Notes: a model not told the origin generated them from the sequence alone. 64,000 nt of DNA from Mesobacillus jeotgali (GCF_031759225.1 NZ_CP134494.1:1176501-1240500); one strand, 5' to 3'. Shown: positions 7,523 to 16,538, counted from the first letter of the stretch. Program-made: numbers and translations.

Positions 7523-7800
7523 AACACCTCATTTGTCAATTCATTTGAATTTACATAAATGATGGGTTATTCAGTACCTGGTTCAATCGGACCATCCCCT
7601 GTCTGCTTTAGTCGGTTTCACAACTTATAAAGCGGGAAGTGATCTGCGACACACACCTCATTTCAAAATGTGGAGTGATGTTACTGAACGGCTGGGTTAA
7701 CATTTACGTAGCGCAATGCAACCATCCCCTTGTTTGAACGTTTAAATCAGTGTGCTTATAAAACGAATAATATGTCTTTTACAGACACCTCATTTCGAAT
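7523..7800. repeat. Degenerate repeat of about 130 bp in the hit-ecsA gap
   Basis: The gap between the hit and ecsA starts (about 580 bases) has no convincing gene. ACACCTCATTT recurs at about 7524, 7653 and 7785, and ACCATCCCCT recurs at 7591 and 7721, so units of 129-132 bases are present two and a half times. The sequence between the shared blocks has diverged strongly. The block order is the same each time, which indicates an old tandem duplication. Confidence 0.55.
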
Positions 7801-7945
7801 TATTGCTTGTTTCCCCTTCAAAAATTATGATGCCCCGATTGTCATCATATATGCGGAAAAGTTTCGAAATAAGTTGAAGCTTTTCCTAATGAAGCTGTAT
7901 TTGTTAAAATAACGGTACAGAATACGAACTGGAAGGACGTTGCAC

Positions 7946-8686
7946 ATGTCTTTATTGGAAATTAACGAGGTAACCGGCGGTTATACAAGGAATCCGGTTT
8001 TGAAAAATGTGAGCTTCACTGTCAATAAAAATGAAATCGTGGGATTGATTGGACTGAACGGTGCCGGAAAAAGTACGACAATCAAGCATGTGATCGGTCT
8101 GATGGAACCTCATAAAGGCGACATCAAAATCAATGGCAGAACCTTCTTAGAAGGCAAGGAAGAATATAGGAAACAGTTCACCTTTGTGCCGGAAACACCA
8201 ATTCTTTATGAAGAGTTGACACTTGAAGAGCATCTGCGGCTGACCGCCATGGCATATGGACTTGAAGAAAAGGAATATGAACGACGCATTGATGCTTTAT
8301 TGAAGGAATTCAGGATGAGCAAAAGGCTTAAGTGGTTTCCTGCGCATTTTTCAAAAGGGATGAAGCAGAAGGTCATGATCATGTGTGCATTTTTAGTACA
8401 ACCTTCCCTGTATATCGTTGATGAGCCATTTGTCGGTCTCGATCCCCTTGGAATTCAATCTTTGCTGGATTTGATGGACAAGATGAAGGAAAATGGTGCC
8501 GGGATACTAATGTCGACGCATATTCTCGCAACGGCTGAACGTTACTGTGATCGTTTTGTCATTCTTCATAATGGCGAGGTCAGGGCGCATGGGACGCTTG
8601 AAGAGCTAAGGGAGCAGTTCAAGATGCCTGGAGCAACACTTGATGACCTGTATATCCAATTGACGAAGGAAGAAGACTATGTTTAA
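7946..8686 (+). CDS. ecsA: ABC transporter ATP-binding protein EcsA
   Basis: ATPase subunit of the EcsAB exporter, needed in B. subtilis for secretion, competence and RasP-dependent intramembrane proteolysis. Motifs: Walker A GLNGAGKST (about residues 36-44), Walker B LYIVDEP (about 155-161), switch His in STHILAT. The signature is FSKGMKQK rather than LSGGQ, which is typical of this subfamily. The start at 7946 (246 residues) has GGAAGGA nine bases upstream. It overlaps ecsB by eight bases, so the two are translationally coupled. Confidence 0.94.
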   Translation: MSLLEINEVTGGYTRNPVLKNVSFTVNKNEIVGLIGLNGAGKSTTIKHVIGLMEPHKGDIKINGRTFLEGKEEYRKQFTFVPETPILYEELTLEEHLRLTAMAYGLEEKEYERRIDALLKEFRMSKRLKWFPAHFSKGMKQKVMIMCAFLVQPSLYIVDEPFVGLDPLGIQSLLDLMDKMKENGAGILMSTHILATAERYCDRFVILHNGEVRAHGTLEELREQFKMPGATLDDLYIQLTKEEDYV

Positions 8687-9890
8687 TCCGCAGCACTTAT
8701 GGAAGGAGCGTTTCGGTACCTTTGCCAAGGAAACGGGAAGCTACCTTCGATACATTTTTAATGGCCATTTAGTGATTGTCGTGCTGTTTTTATTGGGAAC
8801 AGCAGCTTTTTACTATCAAGAGTGGATTGCAACGCTGCAGCCGGATTTCCCGGCGGCATGGATCATAGCTTTGGTTCTTGCATCCATACTTACATATAGT
8901 CCAATCCAGACATTTTTGACTGAGGCGGATAAAATCTTCCTGCTGCCGCTCGAAACAAGGTTGAATGATTATTTCAGGAAATCGATCGTATTCAGCCTGA
9001 GCCTGCAATCCTATTTATTGCTGATGGTACTCGCTGTGCTCATGCCGCTGCATGTAAAAATACATGATGCCGACTTCAAATCGTTTTTCATCCTATTGAT
9101 CGCACTCATCCTGATAAAATGGTTGAATATTTTGATACGATGGAATGTACAGTATTTCATCGAAAAAAATGTTAGATTGACAGACAGTGTCATTCGTTTT
9201 TGTATCAATGTGGTGCTTTTGTATTTTATCTTCTCAGGAGCCCAGCTGATCTTTGTGGCGGTTCCGATCGCAGCCTTGATCCTGCTGAACTTGTATTATC
9301 AAAAACAGGCGAAAGACAAAGGCTTGAAGTGGGAGCAGTTGATTGAGGACGAAGAAAGACGGATGAACGCCTTTTATCGCGTGGCCAATATGTTTACGGA
9401 TGTTCCGAAGCTGCGGGACCGCACGAAAAGGAGAAAATGGCTTGACTGGCTGGTTAATGTCATTCCATACAGGCAGGACCTGGCCTTCAGCCATCTATAC
9501 TTAAGGACTTTCGCAAGGTCCGGGGATTATTTTGGATTGCTGGTCCGCCTTTCGCTGATAGGGGGAGCCGCGCTTTATTTCCTCACTTATGGGCCGGGGC
9601 AAATTTTTCTCGCTTTGCTATTCATGTATTTGACAGGGTTCCAGCTATTGCCCTTATGGAACCATCACCAAAACAAACTATGGGTGGGGCTGTACCCAGT
9701 GCCAGAGAAGGCAAGAAAGAAATCCTTCACAAGCTTGCTATTGGGAATCATGATCTTCCAGGCAGCTTTATTTGCTGCAGCAGTCCTGATTAAAGGGGAA
9801 TGGCTGTCTGCCTTGATTGTATTGGCATCCGGCATCGCATTCTCGCTGTTTTTTGTTTATTTTTACAGCCAAAGCAAATTGAAATCCTAG
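8679..9890 (+). CDS. ecsB: ABC transporter permease EcsB
   Basis: A 403-residue membrane protein with many hydrophobic segments (for example HLVIVVLFLLGTAAFYY, AAWIIALVLASILTYS, LLLMVLAVLMPLHV, and a C-terminal pair GIMIFQAALFAAAVLI and LIVLASGIAFSLFFVYFY). A large polar middle loop (RTKRRKWLDWLVNVIPYRQDLAFSH and around) is characteristic of EcsB. It forms the membrane part of the EcsAB exporter; the transported substrate is not firmly known. The ATG at 8679 lies inside the end of ecsA. A terminator follows. Confidence 0.93.
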   Translation: MFNPQHLWKERFGTFAKETGSYLRYIFNGHLVIVVLFLLGTAAFYYQEWIATLQPDFPAAWIIALVLASILTYSPIQTFLTEADKIFLLPLETRLNDYFRKSIVFSLSLQSYLLLMVLAVLMPLHVKIHDADFKSFFILLIALILIKWLNILIRWNVQYFIEKNVRLTDSVIRFCINVVLLYFIFSGAQLIFVAVPIAALILLNLYYQKQAKDKGLKWEQLIEDEERRMNAFYRVANMFTDVPKLRDRTKRRKWLDWLVNVIPYRQDLAFSHLYLRTFARSGDYFGLLVRLSLIGGAALYFLTYGPGQIFLALLFMYLTGFQLLPLWNHHQNKLWVGLYPVPEKARKKSFTSLLLGIMIFQAALFAAAVLIKGEWLSALIVLASGIAFSLFFVYFYSQSKLKS

Positions 9891-9895
9891 TTAAG

Positions 9896-9940
9896 AATCC
9901 TTTTCGTAATCGCTTTAAGCTTTTATGAAAAGGATTTTTT
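9896..9940 (+). terminator. Terminator after ecsB
   Basis: AATCCTTTTC (9896-9905) pairs perfectly with GAAAAGGATT (9927-9936), followed by a T-run. It separates ecsAB from ecsC, which may therefore have its own promoter or rely on read-through. Confidence 0.85.
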
Positions 9941-9990
9941 TGAATCGTTTTTTTGGTTTGATACGTATGTAACAAAAAGGGGTGAGTGCT

Positions 9991-10713
9991 TTGAATGAAT
10001 ATGAATTAAAGGCATATGAAGAGGTAGTTGCCTGGAAGCGGAAGCTGAATAAACGTTCAAGCCTATTTGCGCGGGCATCAAAGAAAGCACAGACAAAGGT
10101 GAATCAGTTGATTCCCGACAAAGTCCATCAACTCTTGACGGAAAGCATTAAGAACATGGTCAAGGCGACATTGGCCGGATCGAATTATACGACGAAGAAG
10201 CAGCAGGGTACGGGGCTGACTCTTGCTGAAAAAGACCAGCAGCTTCTTAAAAAGCTGTCGGCGTACAAGAGGACAGCTGCAGTTGAAGGGGCCGGGACTG
10301 GAGCAGGCGGGATATTGCTGGGAATGGCGGATTTTCCATTGCTTTTATCGATAAAAATGAAATTCCTTTTTGATGCTGCGTCTGTCTATGGGTTTGATCC
10401 ATCAAGATATGAAGAAAGGCTGTTCATCCTATATGTATTTCAGCTGGCTTTTTCAAGTGATGAGCATCGTAAGCAGACACTGGATTTGATTGAGAATTGG
10501 GAAGCAAGAAAAGCTGAATTGACCGAGCTGGATTGGCAGCAATTCCAACAGGAGTACAGAGATTATATCGATTTTGTCAAAATGCTGCAGCTGATGCCTG
10601 GGATTGGAGCTGTTGTTGGAGCTTATGCAAATTACAATCTTCTTGACCAGCTTGGAGAAACAGCGATGAACGTATATAGAATGAGGATACTGCAAACACC
10701 TCCGCAGCTATGA
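9991..10713 (+). CDS. ecsC: EcsC family protein
   Basis: A 240-residue protein of the EcsC family. The centre shows the family's glycine-rich amphipathic stretch EGAGTGAGGILLGMADFPLLLS (about residues 98-119, given here only as location) and MKFLFDAASVYGFDP; the end has MLQLMPGIGAVVGAYANY. The molecular function is unknown, and in B. subtilis ecsC is dispensable for the Ecs phenotype. TTG at 9991 is preferred because AAGGGGTG lies six bases before it; GTG 9982 would overlap that site. Confidence 0.88.
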   Translation: MNEYELKAYEEVVAWKRKLNKRSSLFARASKKAQTKVNQLIPDKVHQLLTESIKNMVKATLAGSNYTTKKQQGTGLTLAEKDQQLLKKLSAYKRTAAVEGAGTGAGGILLGMADFPLLLSIKMKFLFDAASVYGFDPSRYEERLFILYVFQLAFSSDEHRKQTLDLIENWEARKAELTELDWQQFQQEYRDYIDFVKMLQLMPGIGAVVGAYANYNLLDQLGETAMNVYRMRILQTPPQL

Positions 10714-10730
10714 GCTTTGGAGGTGTTTTG
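10693..10730. terminator. Bidirectional terminator between ecsC and yhaA
   Basis: CAAACACCTCC (10693-10703) pairs with GGAGGTGTTTTG (10719-10730). The left arm lies inside the end of ecsC. The two genes converge here. Confidence 0.75.
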
Positions 10731-10741
10731 CATTGGAATAT

Positions 10742-11950
10742 TTATGCTAGTGTCTCACTTTTTTCACGCTTGTTTTGTTCTTTTGTTTGATAGTTGAGTG
10801 CGGCTGCACAAAGAGTCTTTGCCGCGATGACCATCGCTTTTTCGTCAAAATCGAATCTTGGGTGATGGTGTGGATAGGACCCGTTTGTTTCAGGCTTAGC
10901 TCCGGTGAAGAAGAAGGTGCCTTTAACATTCTGTAGATAGTAGGCAAAATCTTCACCGCCCATTTGAAGGGCACTTTCTTCTATTTTAGTCACTTCTGGA
11001 ACCTTTGTTGCGCAGTCAATCAGGAATTCAGTTTCTGCTGCATGGTTGACGACAGCAGGATAGCCTTTATCATATTGGTAATCATAGGTGCAGTCTGTTG
11101 CCAGGCATGTGCCATGGACTACTTTTTCAATTTCCGCTGCAATGAAATCCCGGGTAGATTCGTTGAATGTCCTGACAGTGCCGATCAGCTTCGCTTTATC
11201 GGCAATTACATTAAAGGCATTGTCTGCAACGAAAGAACCGACGGTCACAACGGCAGAATCGACAGGGTCCACTCGTCTGCTGACAATTTGCTGCAAGGTC
11301 GAAACAAGCTGTGCTCCGGTGACGATGGCGTCCTTTGTCTTATGCGGCTGGGCACCGTGTCCGCCTTTTCCCTGGATCGCTATTTCAAACCGGTCAGCTG
11401 CCGCCATTATGGGTCCGATCCGGTACTGGATGGTACCCGTCGGTTCAGTGGCCCACAGATGGGTGCCGAAAATTACATCTACTCCATCAAGACAGCCGTC
11501 TTCAATCATTGAGATGGCCCCGCCTGGAGCGTATTCTTCAGCATGCTGGTGAATCATGACATATGTACCCTGCAAGTTTTCCTTGTTTTCGTATAATACC
11601 TTTGCGAGAACCAATAATGTTGCTGTATGTCCATCATGTCCGCAAGCATGCATCACACCGGGAACCAATGATTTATATGGCACTTCCTTCTCATCTTGAA
11701 TCGGCAAGGCATCAAAATCAGCTCTGAGCGCGACCGTTTTTCCAGGCTTTGCACCTTGGATTGTTGCGACTACTCCATTTCCTCCCACATTTGCGCGGAC
11801 CTTTGCGCCAAGTTTTTCGTAGAATGATTGAATATATTTTGCTGTGTTCACTTCCTGAAAAGACAACTCAGGATGTTGGTGCATATACCGGCGGATTTCC
11901 ACCATTTCCGGAAAAAGGGTATCTATTTTTCTGAAAAGCTGATCCTGCAA
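10742..11950 (-). CDS. yhaA: M20 family amidohydrolase YhaA
   Basis: Metal-dependent amidohydrolase of the M20D peptidase group (aminoacylase, hippurate hydrolase and IAA-amino-acid hydrolase relatives). Metal-binding and catalytic motifs: RADFDALPIQDE, MHACGHDGHTA, HQHAEEYAPGG and, near the end, MGGEDFAYYLQ. The lid or dimerisation domain is the middle (IQGKGGHGAQPHKTKDA). The physiological substrate in Bacillus is not established. The ATG at 11959 abuts AAGGAG, so the TTG at 11950 (nine bases from it, 402 residues) is more likely the true start. Confidence 0.88.
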   Translation of the reverse strand: MQDQLFRKIDTLFPEMVEIRRYMHQHPELSFQEVNTAKYIQSFYEKLGAKVRANVGGNGVVATIQGAKPGKTVALRADFDALPIQDEKEVPYKSLVPGVMHACGHDGHTATLLVLAKVLYENKENLQGTYVMIHQHAEEYAPGGAISMIEDGCLDGVDVIFGTHLWATEPTGTIQYRIGPIMAAADRFEIAIQGKGGHGAQPHKTKDAIVTGAQLVSTLQQIVSRRVDPVDSAVVTVGSFVADNAFNVIADKAKLIGTVRTFNESTRDFIAAEIEKVVHGTCLATDCTYDYQYDKGYPAVVNHAAETEFLIDCATKVPEVTKIEESALQMGGEDFAYYLQNVKGTFFFTGAKPETNGSYPHHHPRFDFDEKAMVIAAKTLCAAALNYQTKEQNKREKSETLA

Positions 11951-12035
11951 TTGATTCATCTCCTTATGTTTAATAGTTTGATAATTTAAATAATTATAGC
12001 ACATAAATAGATTAAAAACATTTTAGAATCATAGC

Positions 12036-12062
12036 AAAAGAAGCTCCCATGAAGGAAGCTTC
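12036..12062 (-). terminator. Terminator of the yhfA-like gene
   Basis: GAAGCTCCC (12040-12048) pairs with GGAAGCTTC (12054-12062) with one weak position; the minus strand then has four T residues. It lies between the 12104 stop and the start of yhaA. Confidence 0.55.
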
Positions 12063-12103
12063 GTATATAAATGGAGCCATTGAATGGCATCCAGTGTTTT
12101 AAA

Positions 12104-13495
12104 TTAGATCAGGAACATTGCGACAATCGTAGTGACAATAAGGCCGAATGTAACAGGAAGCAGATTCCTTCTCGCTAATTCGAACGGATCGACACCGCAA
12201 ATCGCGGCTGCGGGGATCAGTGCCCATGGAACTAAAGTGCCGCCGCCGACCCATATGCCTGCGATTTGGCCAAGCGCAGTCAGGGTAGCTGCTCCTGCAC
12301 CTATAGCAGACGAGAAAATTGCTGCCACCGAGCCTGCAAGAGAAATACCGGAAAAGCCAGAACCGTCGAGGCCGGTTATTGCGCCAACAGCAGTTAGCGT
12401 AATCGCACCAACTTCAGCGCTGAGCGGAACGACAGAAGCAAGCGCCACACCGAGATCATTTACGATGCCCTGGGATGTTTTTGGCAGGAATTCACCGATG
12501 ATTTTGGTGAAGCCTGAATCACCAAGGTAGAAGAAGGCGGCGATCGGGATGACGGCTCCGAAAACCTTGAAACCGAACTGGAATCCTTCAATGAGATAAC
12601 TGGTTGTTTTTTCGAGACCTTTATTTTTGTGTGCTGCGATGGATATGAGAAGAAGGATGAAGATCGAGGTACCGCCTACAAGTGCAGTGGCGTCGCCCCC
12701 CTGTAAGTCGAGAATGGACATGGCAGCGACATCTGCTGCAAATAAAACGGGGATCATGAAAGCGAAAAACTTCCTTGCACCGTTTGATAATAAGCTGGGA
12801 TCACTTGTTTGATCCATTTCCAGCTGCAGCGAACCTCCGCTTTTTAGCTTTCCGTTTTTCATGTCCCTTTTTAATAGGTAGAAAGCGGTGATCGTTGTGA
12901 CAAGACCCATTACAATAACCAGCGGGATGCTGGCCTGGACCACTGAACTGACAGGGATGCCAGCTGCATCAGCAGTCAGTTTTGGAGCTGCCTGGATGAC
13001 AAAGTCTCCCGAGAGAGCGATTCCGTGACCGAAAAGGTTCATTGCGACTGCTACACCGAGCGCTGGCAATCCGACTCTTACTGCCACAGGTAAAAGAACG
13101 GCTCCCATTAAAGCAACCGCAGGAGAAGGCCAGAAGAACCAGGATATGACCATCATGACAATCCCGATCGTCCAATAAGCAAGCGCTGGTGTTTTGATCA
13201 GCTTGGCGAACGGGGAAATCATCGCATCATTGATACCGGTCACCGTAAGGGTCCTGCTCATCGCTACGATAATCGATATGACTAGAATGGTCGGCAAAAG
13301 CTCGGTAATCGCATAGATGAAACTATTGAATATGCTGCTCACCGATGCACTCAGCGACCCAGTCGCGACGACTGCCAGCAGGAATATTCCGATAATCGAT
13401 ATAAGAGTTGTGTCTCTTCTCATGACCATGAAGCCAATAATAAGGAAAATGAATAAAACATAGATCCAATGAAGTGCGGTTAATTCTATTAGCAT
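12104..13495 (-). CDS. yhfA: YhfA-type polytopic membrane transporter
   Basis: A 463-residue membrane protein with about 12 hydrophobic segments, for example WIYVLFIFLIIGFMVM near the N-terminus and a C-terminal region rich in glycine (SSAIGAGAATLTALGQIAGI, WVGGGTLVPWALIPAAAICG). The length and location directly beyond yhaA match B. subtilis YhfA, a predicted secondary transporter whose substrate is unknown. The ATG at 13495 has AAAGGAGC nine bases upstream; an ATG at 13522 lacks a site. It is transcribed away from liaFSR. Confidence 0.8.
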   Translation of the reverse strand: MLIELTALHWIYVLFIFLIIGFMVMRRDTTLISIIGIFLLAVVATGSLSASVSSIFNSFIYAITELLPTILVISIIVAMSRTLTVTGINDAMISPFAKLIKTPALAYWTIGIVMMVISWFFWPSPAVALMGAVLLPVAVRVGLPALGVAVAMNLFGHGIALSGDFVIQAAPKLTADAAGIPVSSVVQASIPLVIVMGLVTTITAFYLLKRDMKNGKLKSGGSLQLEMDQTSDPSLLSNGARKFFAFMIPVLFAADVAAMSILDLQGGDATALVGGTSIFILLLISIAAHKNKGLEKTTSYLIEGFQFGFKVFGAVIPIAAFFYLGDSGFTKIIGEFLPKTSQGIVNDLGVALASVVPLSAEVGAITLTAVGAITGLDGSGFSGISLAGSVAAIFSSAIGAGAATLTALGQIAGIWVGGGTLVPWALIPAAAICGVDPFELARRNLLPVTFGLIVTTIVAMFLI

Positions 13496-13680
13496 AAAAT
13501 AAAGCTCCTTTCTAAATGACATGCTGTTTTCACTTCGCGCAATATAGGCGGATTTCCTAATTGAGTACTACAGGATATGATGGCCGCGGAAAGGTGTGAG
13601 CGGTATGTGATAATTTTTTATCGGTCTCGAGACGGAGGGGGAAAGCTTCTCCAGAGGGGCGGAAAATGTCAAGCTACCCT

Positions 13681-13725
13681 GTAAAATAAAGTAGATTAAT
13701 ATTATGGGTTAACCGTAAAATAAAG
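13681..13725 (+). promoter_or_regulatory. Direct repeat upstream of liaF
   Basis: GTAAAATAAAG occurs at 13681-13691 and again at 13715-13725, a 34-base offset, in the AT-rich leader 60-100 bases before liaF. Such a pair could be a regulator site, but it does not look like the known LiaR palindrome, so its role is open. Confidence 0.35.
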
Positions 13726-13784
13726 GGATTATCCGAGGCAGAAAAGAATAATTGATTATGATGGAAAGAAAGAAGGGGGAACTT

Positions 13785-14537
13785 TTGGGGACACGTTCGG
13801 TGAATCAGATAGCTGCGGCTGTCATACTATCAGGTCTGGGAATTATACTTCTGCTAGTTAACTTAGGTGTCATTTCCTTGGAAATAAAAGAGCTTTTTGT
13901 CGTAACCTATCCTTTTTTACTACTAGTCTATGGATTAGTGCTATTGATGAGAAAGCAGTTCGGATGGGGATCATTCATCACCCTTTTTTCATCGTTGCTG
14001 ATCATGGACCGTTTTGATGTGATTGATTTTCGATTTCTTGATGTCTGGAAGCTATGGCCGCTAGTGTTGATCTATTTTGGGGCAGCCATTCTTTTTAAAA
14101 GTAAAAAAATAAAGGTTATGTACCAAACTGATATATCGTCAACGAAGGAGATGTCTGAAGCCTCCTTAAAGAAAATACGAGGGGTTTCGATTGGAAATGT
14201 GACATTCAAAAAGCAGAACTGGGCAGTCGAACCTATGGATTTATACAATATGGTCGGGGAATATTTTATCGACTTCAGCAAAGGCTTCATTCCGGACAGG
14301 GAGACGCCAATAAGGGTAAGAGGCTGGATTGGTGAAGTGAAGATGCTCATACCGGAGGATGTCCCGGTAAAGATTGATGCGGTCATTGGTGTCGGTGAAG
14401 TAAAGCTATTCGATTATGCGCAGGAGCAAATAAAACACGTCGTCGCCTATAAGTCGGATGATTATGACCAGGCAGTAAGGAAGTTGAATATTACGATTGA
14501 ATTGAAGATCGGTTCTGTAAGAATTGATCGAGTGTAG
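13785..14537 (+). CDS. liaF: LiaF, membrane inhibitor of the LiaRS system
   Basis: LiaF keeps the LiaSR two-component system inactive until cell-wall antibiotics or envelope damage occur. The N-terminal half has four short membrane segments (AAAVILSGLGIILLLVNLG, VTYPFLLLVYGLVLLM, SFITLFSSLLIMD, LWPLVLIYFGAAILF). The C-terminal half is the soluble DUF2154-type domain with repeated beta strands (WIGEVKMLIPEDVPVKID, GVGEVKLFD, LKIGSVRID). I prefer the TTG at 13785 (250 residues), five bases after AAGGGGGAAC, over ATG 13758 or 13761, which have weak sites. First gene of liaFSR. Confidence 0.9.
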   Translation: MGTRSVNQIAAAVILSGLGIILLLVNLGVISLEIKELFVVTYPFLLLVYGLVLLMRKQFGWGSFITLFSSLLIMDRFDVIDFRFLDVWKLWPLVLIYFGAAILFKSKKIKVMYQTDISSTKEMSEASLKKIRGVSIGNVTFKKQNWAVEPMDLYNMVGEYFIDFSKGFIPDRETPIRVRGWIGEVKMLIPEDVPVKIDAVIGVGEVKLFDYAQEQIKHVVAYKSDDYDQAVRKLNITIELKIGSVRIDRV

Positions 14538-14550
14538 GAGGGAGAAGCAA

Positions 14551-15585
14551 ATGACAAGTATCCGATTATGGTTTATCCAGACCTTCTTGATGATGGCTTT
14601 CATAACTTCTCTCATCCTCTTCATCGGCCTTCAAATCTTTATATTCCTAGTGCCCGACAGCGGCCTTTCTACTTCAATGACCTTCTGGTTTTGGCTGTAT
14701 AGCTTTGTAACGATAGCAGCTGTTGGATTTTACTTCAGTTTACGAGGCAGCTATGTAATCAAAGGGCGACTGGGCGACATTTTGCTGTTCATTGCTACTT
14801 TGCGCAGAGGCAAATTCACCGAAAGAATCATGACGGACGAAAAAGACGAAATCGGGCTCATCTCAGAGGAACTCAACCAGTTATCTGAATACCTCCAGGA
14901 GCAGGTCTATTCACTGCAGCGGCTGGCGGAGGAAAAAACAGAGCTATCAAAGACGGTAAAGTCGGTCGCGACCATGGAGGAAAGGCAAAGGCTTGCCAGG
15001 GATCTGCATGACGTGGTCAGCCAGCAGCTATTCGCACTCAGTATGATGTCATCCGCTTCCCTAAGGTGGTTTGACCAGGAGCCAGAAAAAGCCCGAAAGC
15101 AGCTGGAGCAAATTTCTGAAATAGCAGGCAAAGCACAGGGAGAGATGCGGGCTCTTCTTCTTCACTTGAGACCTGTCCAACTGAGTGGGGAGAGTTTGTG
15201 TGAAGGGATTATTAAACTGATCCGGGAACTTAAGCAAAAAACGAACCTGGCATTCGAAGCAAGCGTCGATGAGATCGAGCATATTTCGCAAGCGGCTGAG
15301 GAGCATATTTTTCGGATCGTCCAGGAAGCACTGTCCAATATCCTCCGCCATGCCGATGCGACAAAGGTAAAACTGATACTTTCAGAGGAACAGCAATATA
15401 TCCATCTATATATAGGAGACAACGGCAAAGGGTTTGACATCCACGAAGAAAGGATGGCATCCTACGGCCTTAAGACGATGAGGGAACGGTGCGAGCAAAT
15501 TGGCGGTACATATAATATCCGTTCAAAAGCGGATGAAGGGACATATATTGAAATACGGATACCTGCAATGAGGAGGGAAGAATAA
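14551..15585 (+). CDS. liaS: Sensor histidine kinase LiaS
   Basis: NarL-type sensor kinase with two N-terminal membrane segments (about residues 8-33 and 45-65) and a very short outer loop, as in intramembrane-sensing kinases. A HAMP-like linker follows, then the dimerisation and phosphoacceptor motif RLARDLHDVVSQQLFA (phosphorylated His about H153), and an HATPase domain with DNGKGFD and YGLKTMRERCEQIGG. It senses envelope stress together with LiaF and phosphorylates LiaR. The ATG at 14551 has AGGAGGG eight bases upstream; its stop overlaps the liaR start by one base. Confidence 0.94.
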   Translation: MTSIRLWFIQTFLMMAFITSLILFIGLQIFIFLVPDSGLSTSMTFWFWLYSFVTIAAVGFYFSLRGSYVIKGRLGDILLFIATLRRGKFTERIMTDEKDEIGLISEELNQLSEYLQEQVYSLQRLAEEKTELSKTVKSVATMEERQRLARDLHDVVSQQLFALSMMSSASLRWFDQEPEKARKQLEQISEIAGKAQGEMRALLLHLRPVQLSGESLCEGIIKLIRELKQKTNLAFEASVDEIEHISQAAEEHIFRIVQEALSNILRHADATKVKLILSEEQQYIHLYIGDNGKGFDIHEERMASYGLKTMRERCEQIGGTYNIRSKADEGTYIEIRIPAMRREE

Positions 15586-16226
15586 TGGAGAAAATCAGGG
15601 TGGCGGTAGTGGATGATCATGAAATGGTCCGAAAAGGCATCATTTCCTATTTGGAAACCGAACCGTGTATTGAGATCGTCGGCGAGGCAGATTCCGGAAA
15701 AAGGGCTGTTTCACTAGTGAAAGATACAAAACCTGATGTTGTACTAATGGATCTGTTAATGGAGAATGGGACGGGAATTGAAGCAACAAAGGAGATTCTA
15801 AGTTTCTACCCAGAATGCAAAATCATCATCATCACGAGCTTTTATGACGATGAACAAGTTTTTCCGGCAATCGAAGCAGGAGCATTCAGCTATATGCTAA
15901 AAACAGCTTCTGCATCAGAAGTCATCAGGGCGATTGAAAAAGCGTCCAGAGGAGAAACGGTCATTGAACCAAAGGTAGCCAACAGGATGATGAAAAGATT
16001 AAGGCCACAGGAGCGGAAGCCACACGATGAACTGACAGAAAGGGAGCTTGAAGTACTGAAATGTATTGGAGAAGGAATGACGAATCAGCAAATCAGCGAG
16101 GAGTTATTCATCGGCGTGAAAACGGTCAAAACCCATGTTTCCAATATTCTGGGTAAACTTGGTTTGTCCGACAGAACCCAGGCTGCAGTATACGCAAACC
16201 GGAACGGATTGATTAAGATGCCATAA
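15585..16226 (+). CDS. liaR: Response regulator LiaR
   Basis: NarL/LuxR-type response regulator of 213 residues. The receiver domain has the acidic pair D10-D11 (VVDDHEMVRKG), the phosphorylated Asp D56 in VVLMDLLMENG and the conserved Lys in MLKTASASEV. The DNA-binding domain (about residues 145-205) carries LTERELEVLKCIGEG and VKTHVSNILGKLGL. The start codon overlaps the liaS stop (TAATG), showing tight coupling. No liaIHG genes lie upstream here, unlike B. subtilis, so the main LiaR targets must be elsewhere. Confidence 0.94.
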   Translation: MEKIRVAVVDDHEMVRKGIISYLETEPCIEIVGEADSGKRAVSLVKDTKPDVVLMDLLMENGTGIEATKEILSFYPECKIIIITSFYDDEQVFPAIEAGAFSYMLKTASASEVIRAIEKASRGETVIEPKVANRMMKRLRPQERKPHDELTERELEVLKCIGEGMTNQQISEELFIGVKTVKTHVSNILGKLGLSDRTQAAVYANRNGLIKMP

Positions 16227-16232
16227 GTGTGG

Positions 16233-16260
16233 GAGGGTGTCACGAGATGACACCCTCTTT
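16233..16260 (+). terminator. Terminator of liaFSR
   Basis: GAGGGTGTCA (16233-16242) pairs perfectly with TGACACCCTC (16248-16257), followed by TTTT. It begins seven bases after the liaR stop. Confidence 0.9.
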
Positions 16261-16278
16261 TACATTGATAAAGCTGTG

Positions 16279-16538
16279 ATGGAGACACGAAATGACGCAG
16301 AATCAGAAAAAAGCGCTTGCCATAAGTCTGATGGAGACACGAAATGACGCAGGACCAGAAAAATGCGCTTGCCATAAGTCTGATGGAGACACGAAATGAC
16401 GTGGGATAAGAAAAAAGCGCTAACCATCAGCCTTATGGAGACAAGATACGCCGCGGAATCTGGTAAAAGCGTCATCCATCGGCCTGATGGAGACACGAAA
16501 TAGCCCAATACCAGAAAAAAGCGCCACCCATGACCTCA
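16279..16538. repeat. 52-bp tandem repeat array, five copies
   Basis: ATGGAG starts units at 16279, 16331, 16383, 16435 and 16487, exactly 52 bases apart. Each unit has GGAGACACGAAAT near its start and an A-run followed by GCGCT near its end. Copies 1 and 2 are nearly identical; copies 4 and 5 are more divergent. The last unit runs into the hmoB terminator. The array fills the gap between liaR and hmoB. Confidence 0.93.

Noticed and set aside
7730-7912. Plus-strand frame of 60 codons before ecsA
   Set aside because: No ribosome binding site, AT-rich composition, and it lies in the degenerate 130-bp repeat.
16279-16538. Possible CRISPR array
   Set aside because: The units are contiguous direct repeats without unique spacers and there are no cas genes; the same holds for the 51-, 21- and 20-bp arrays.
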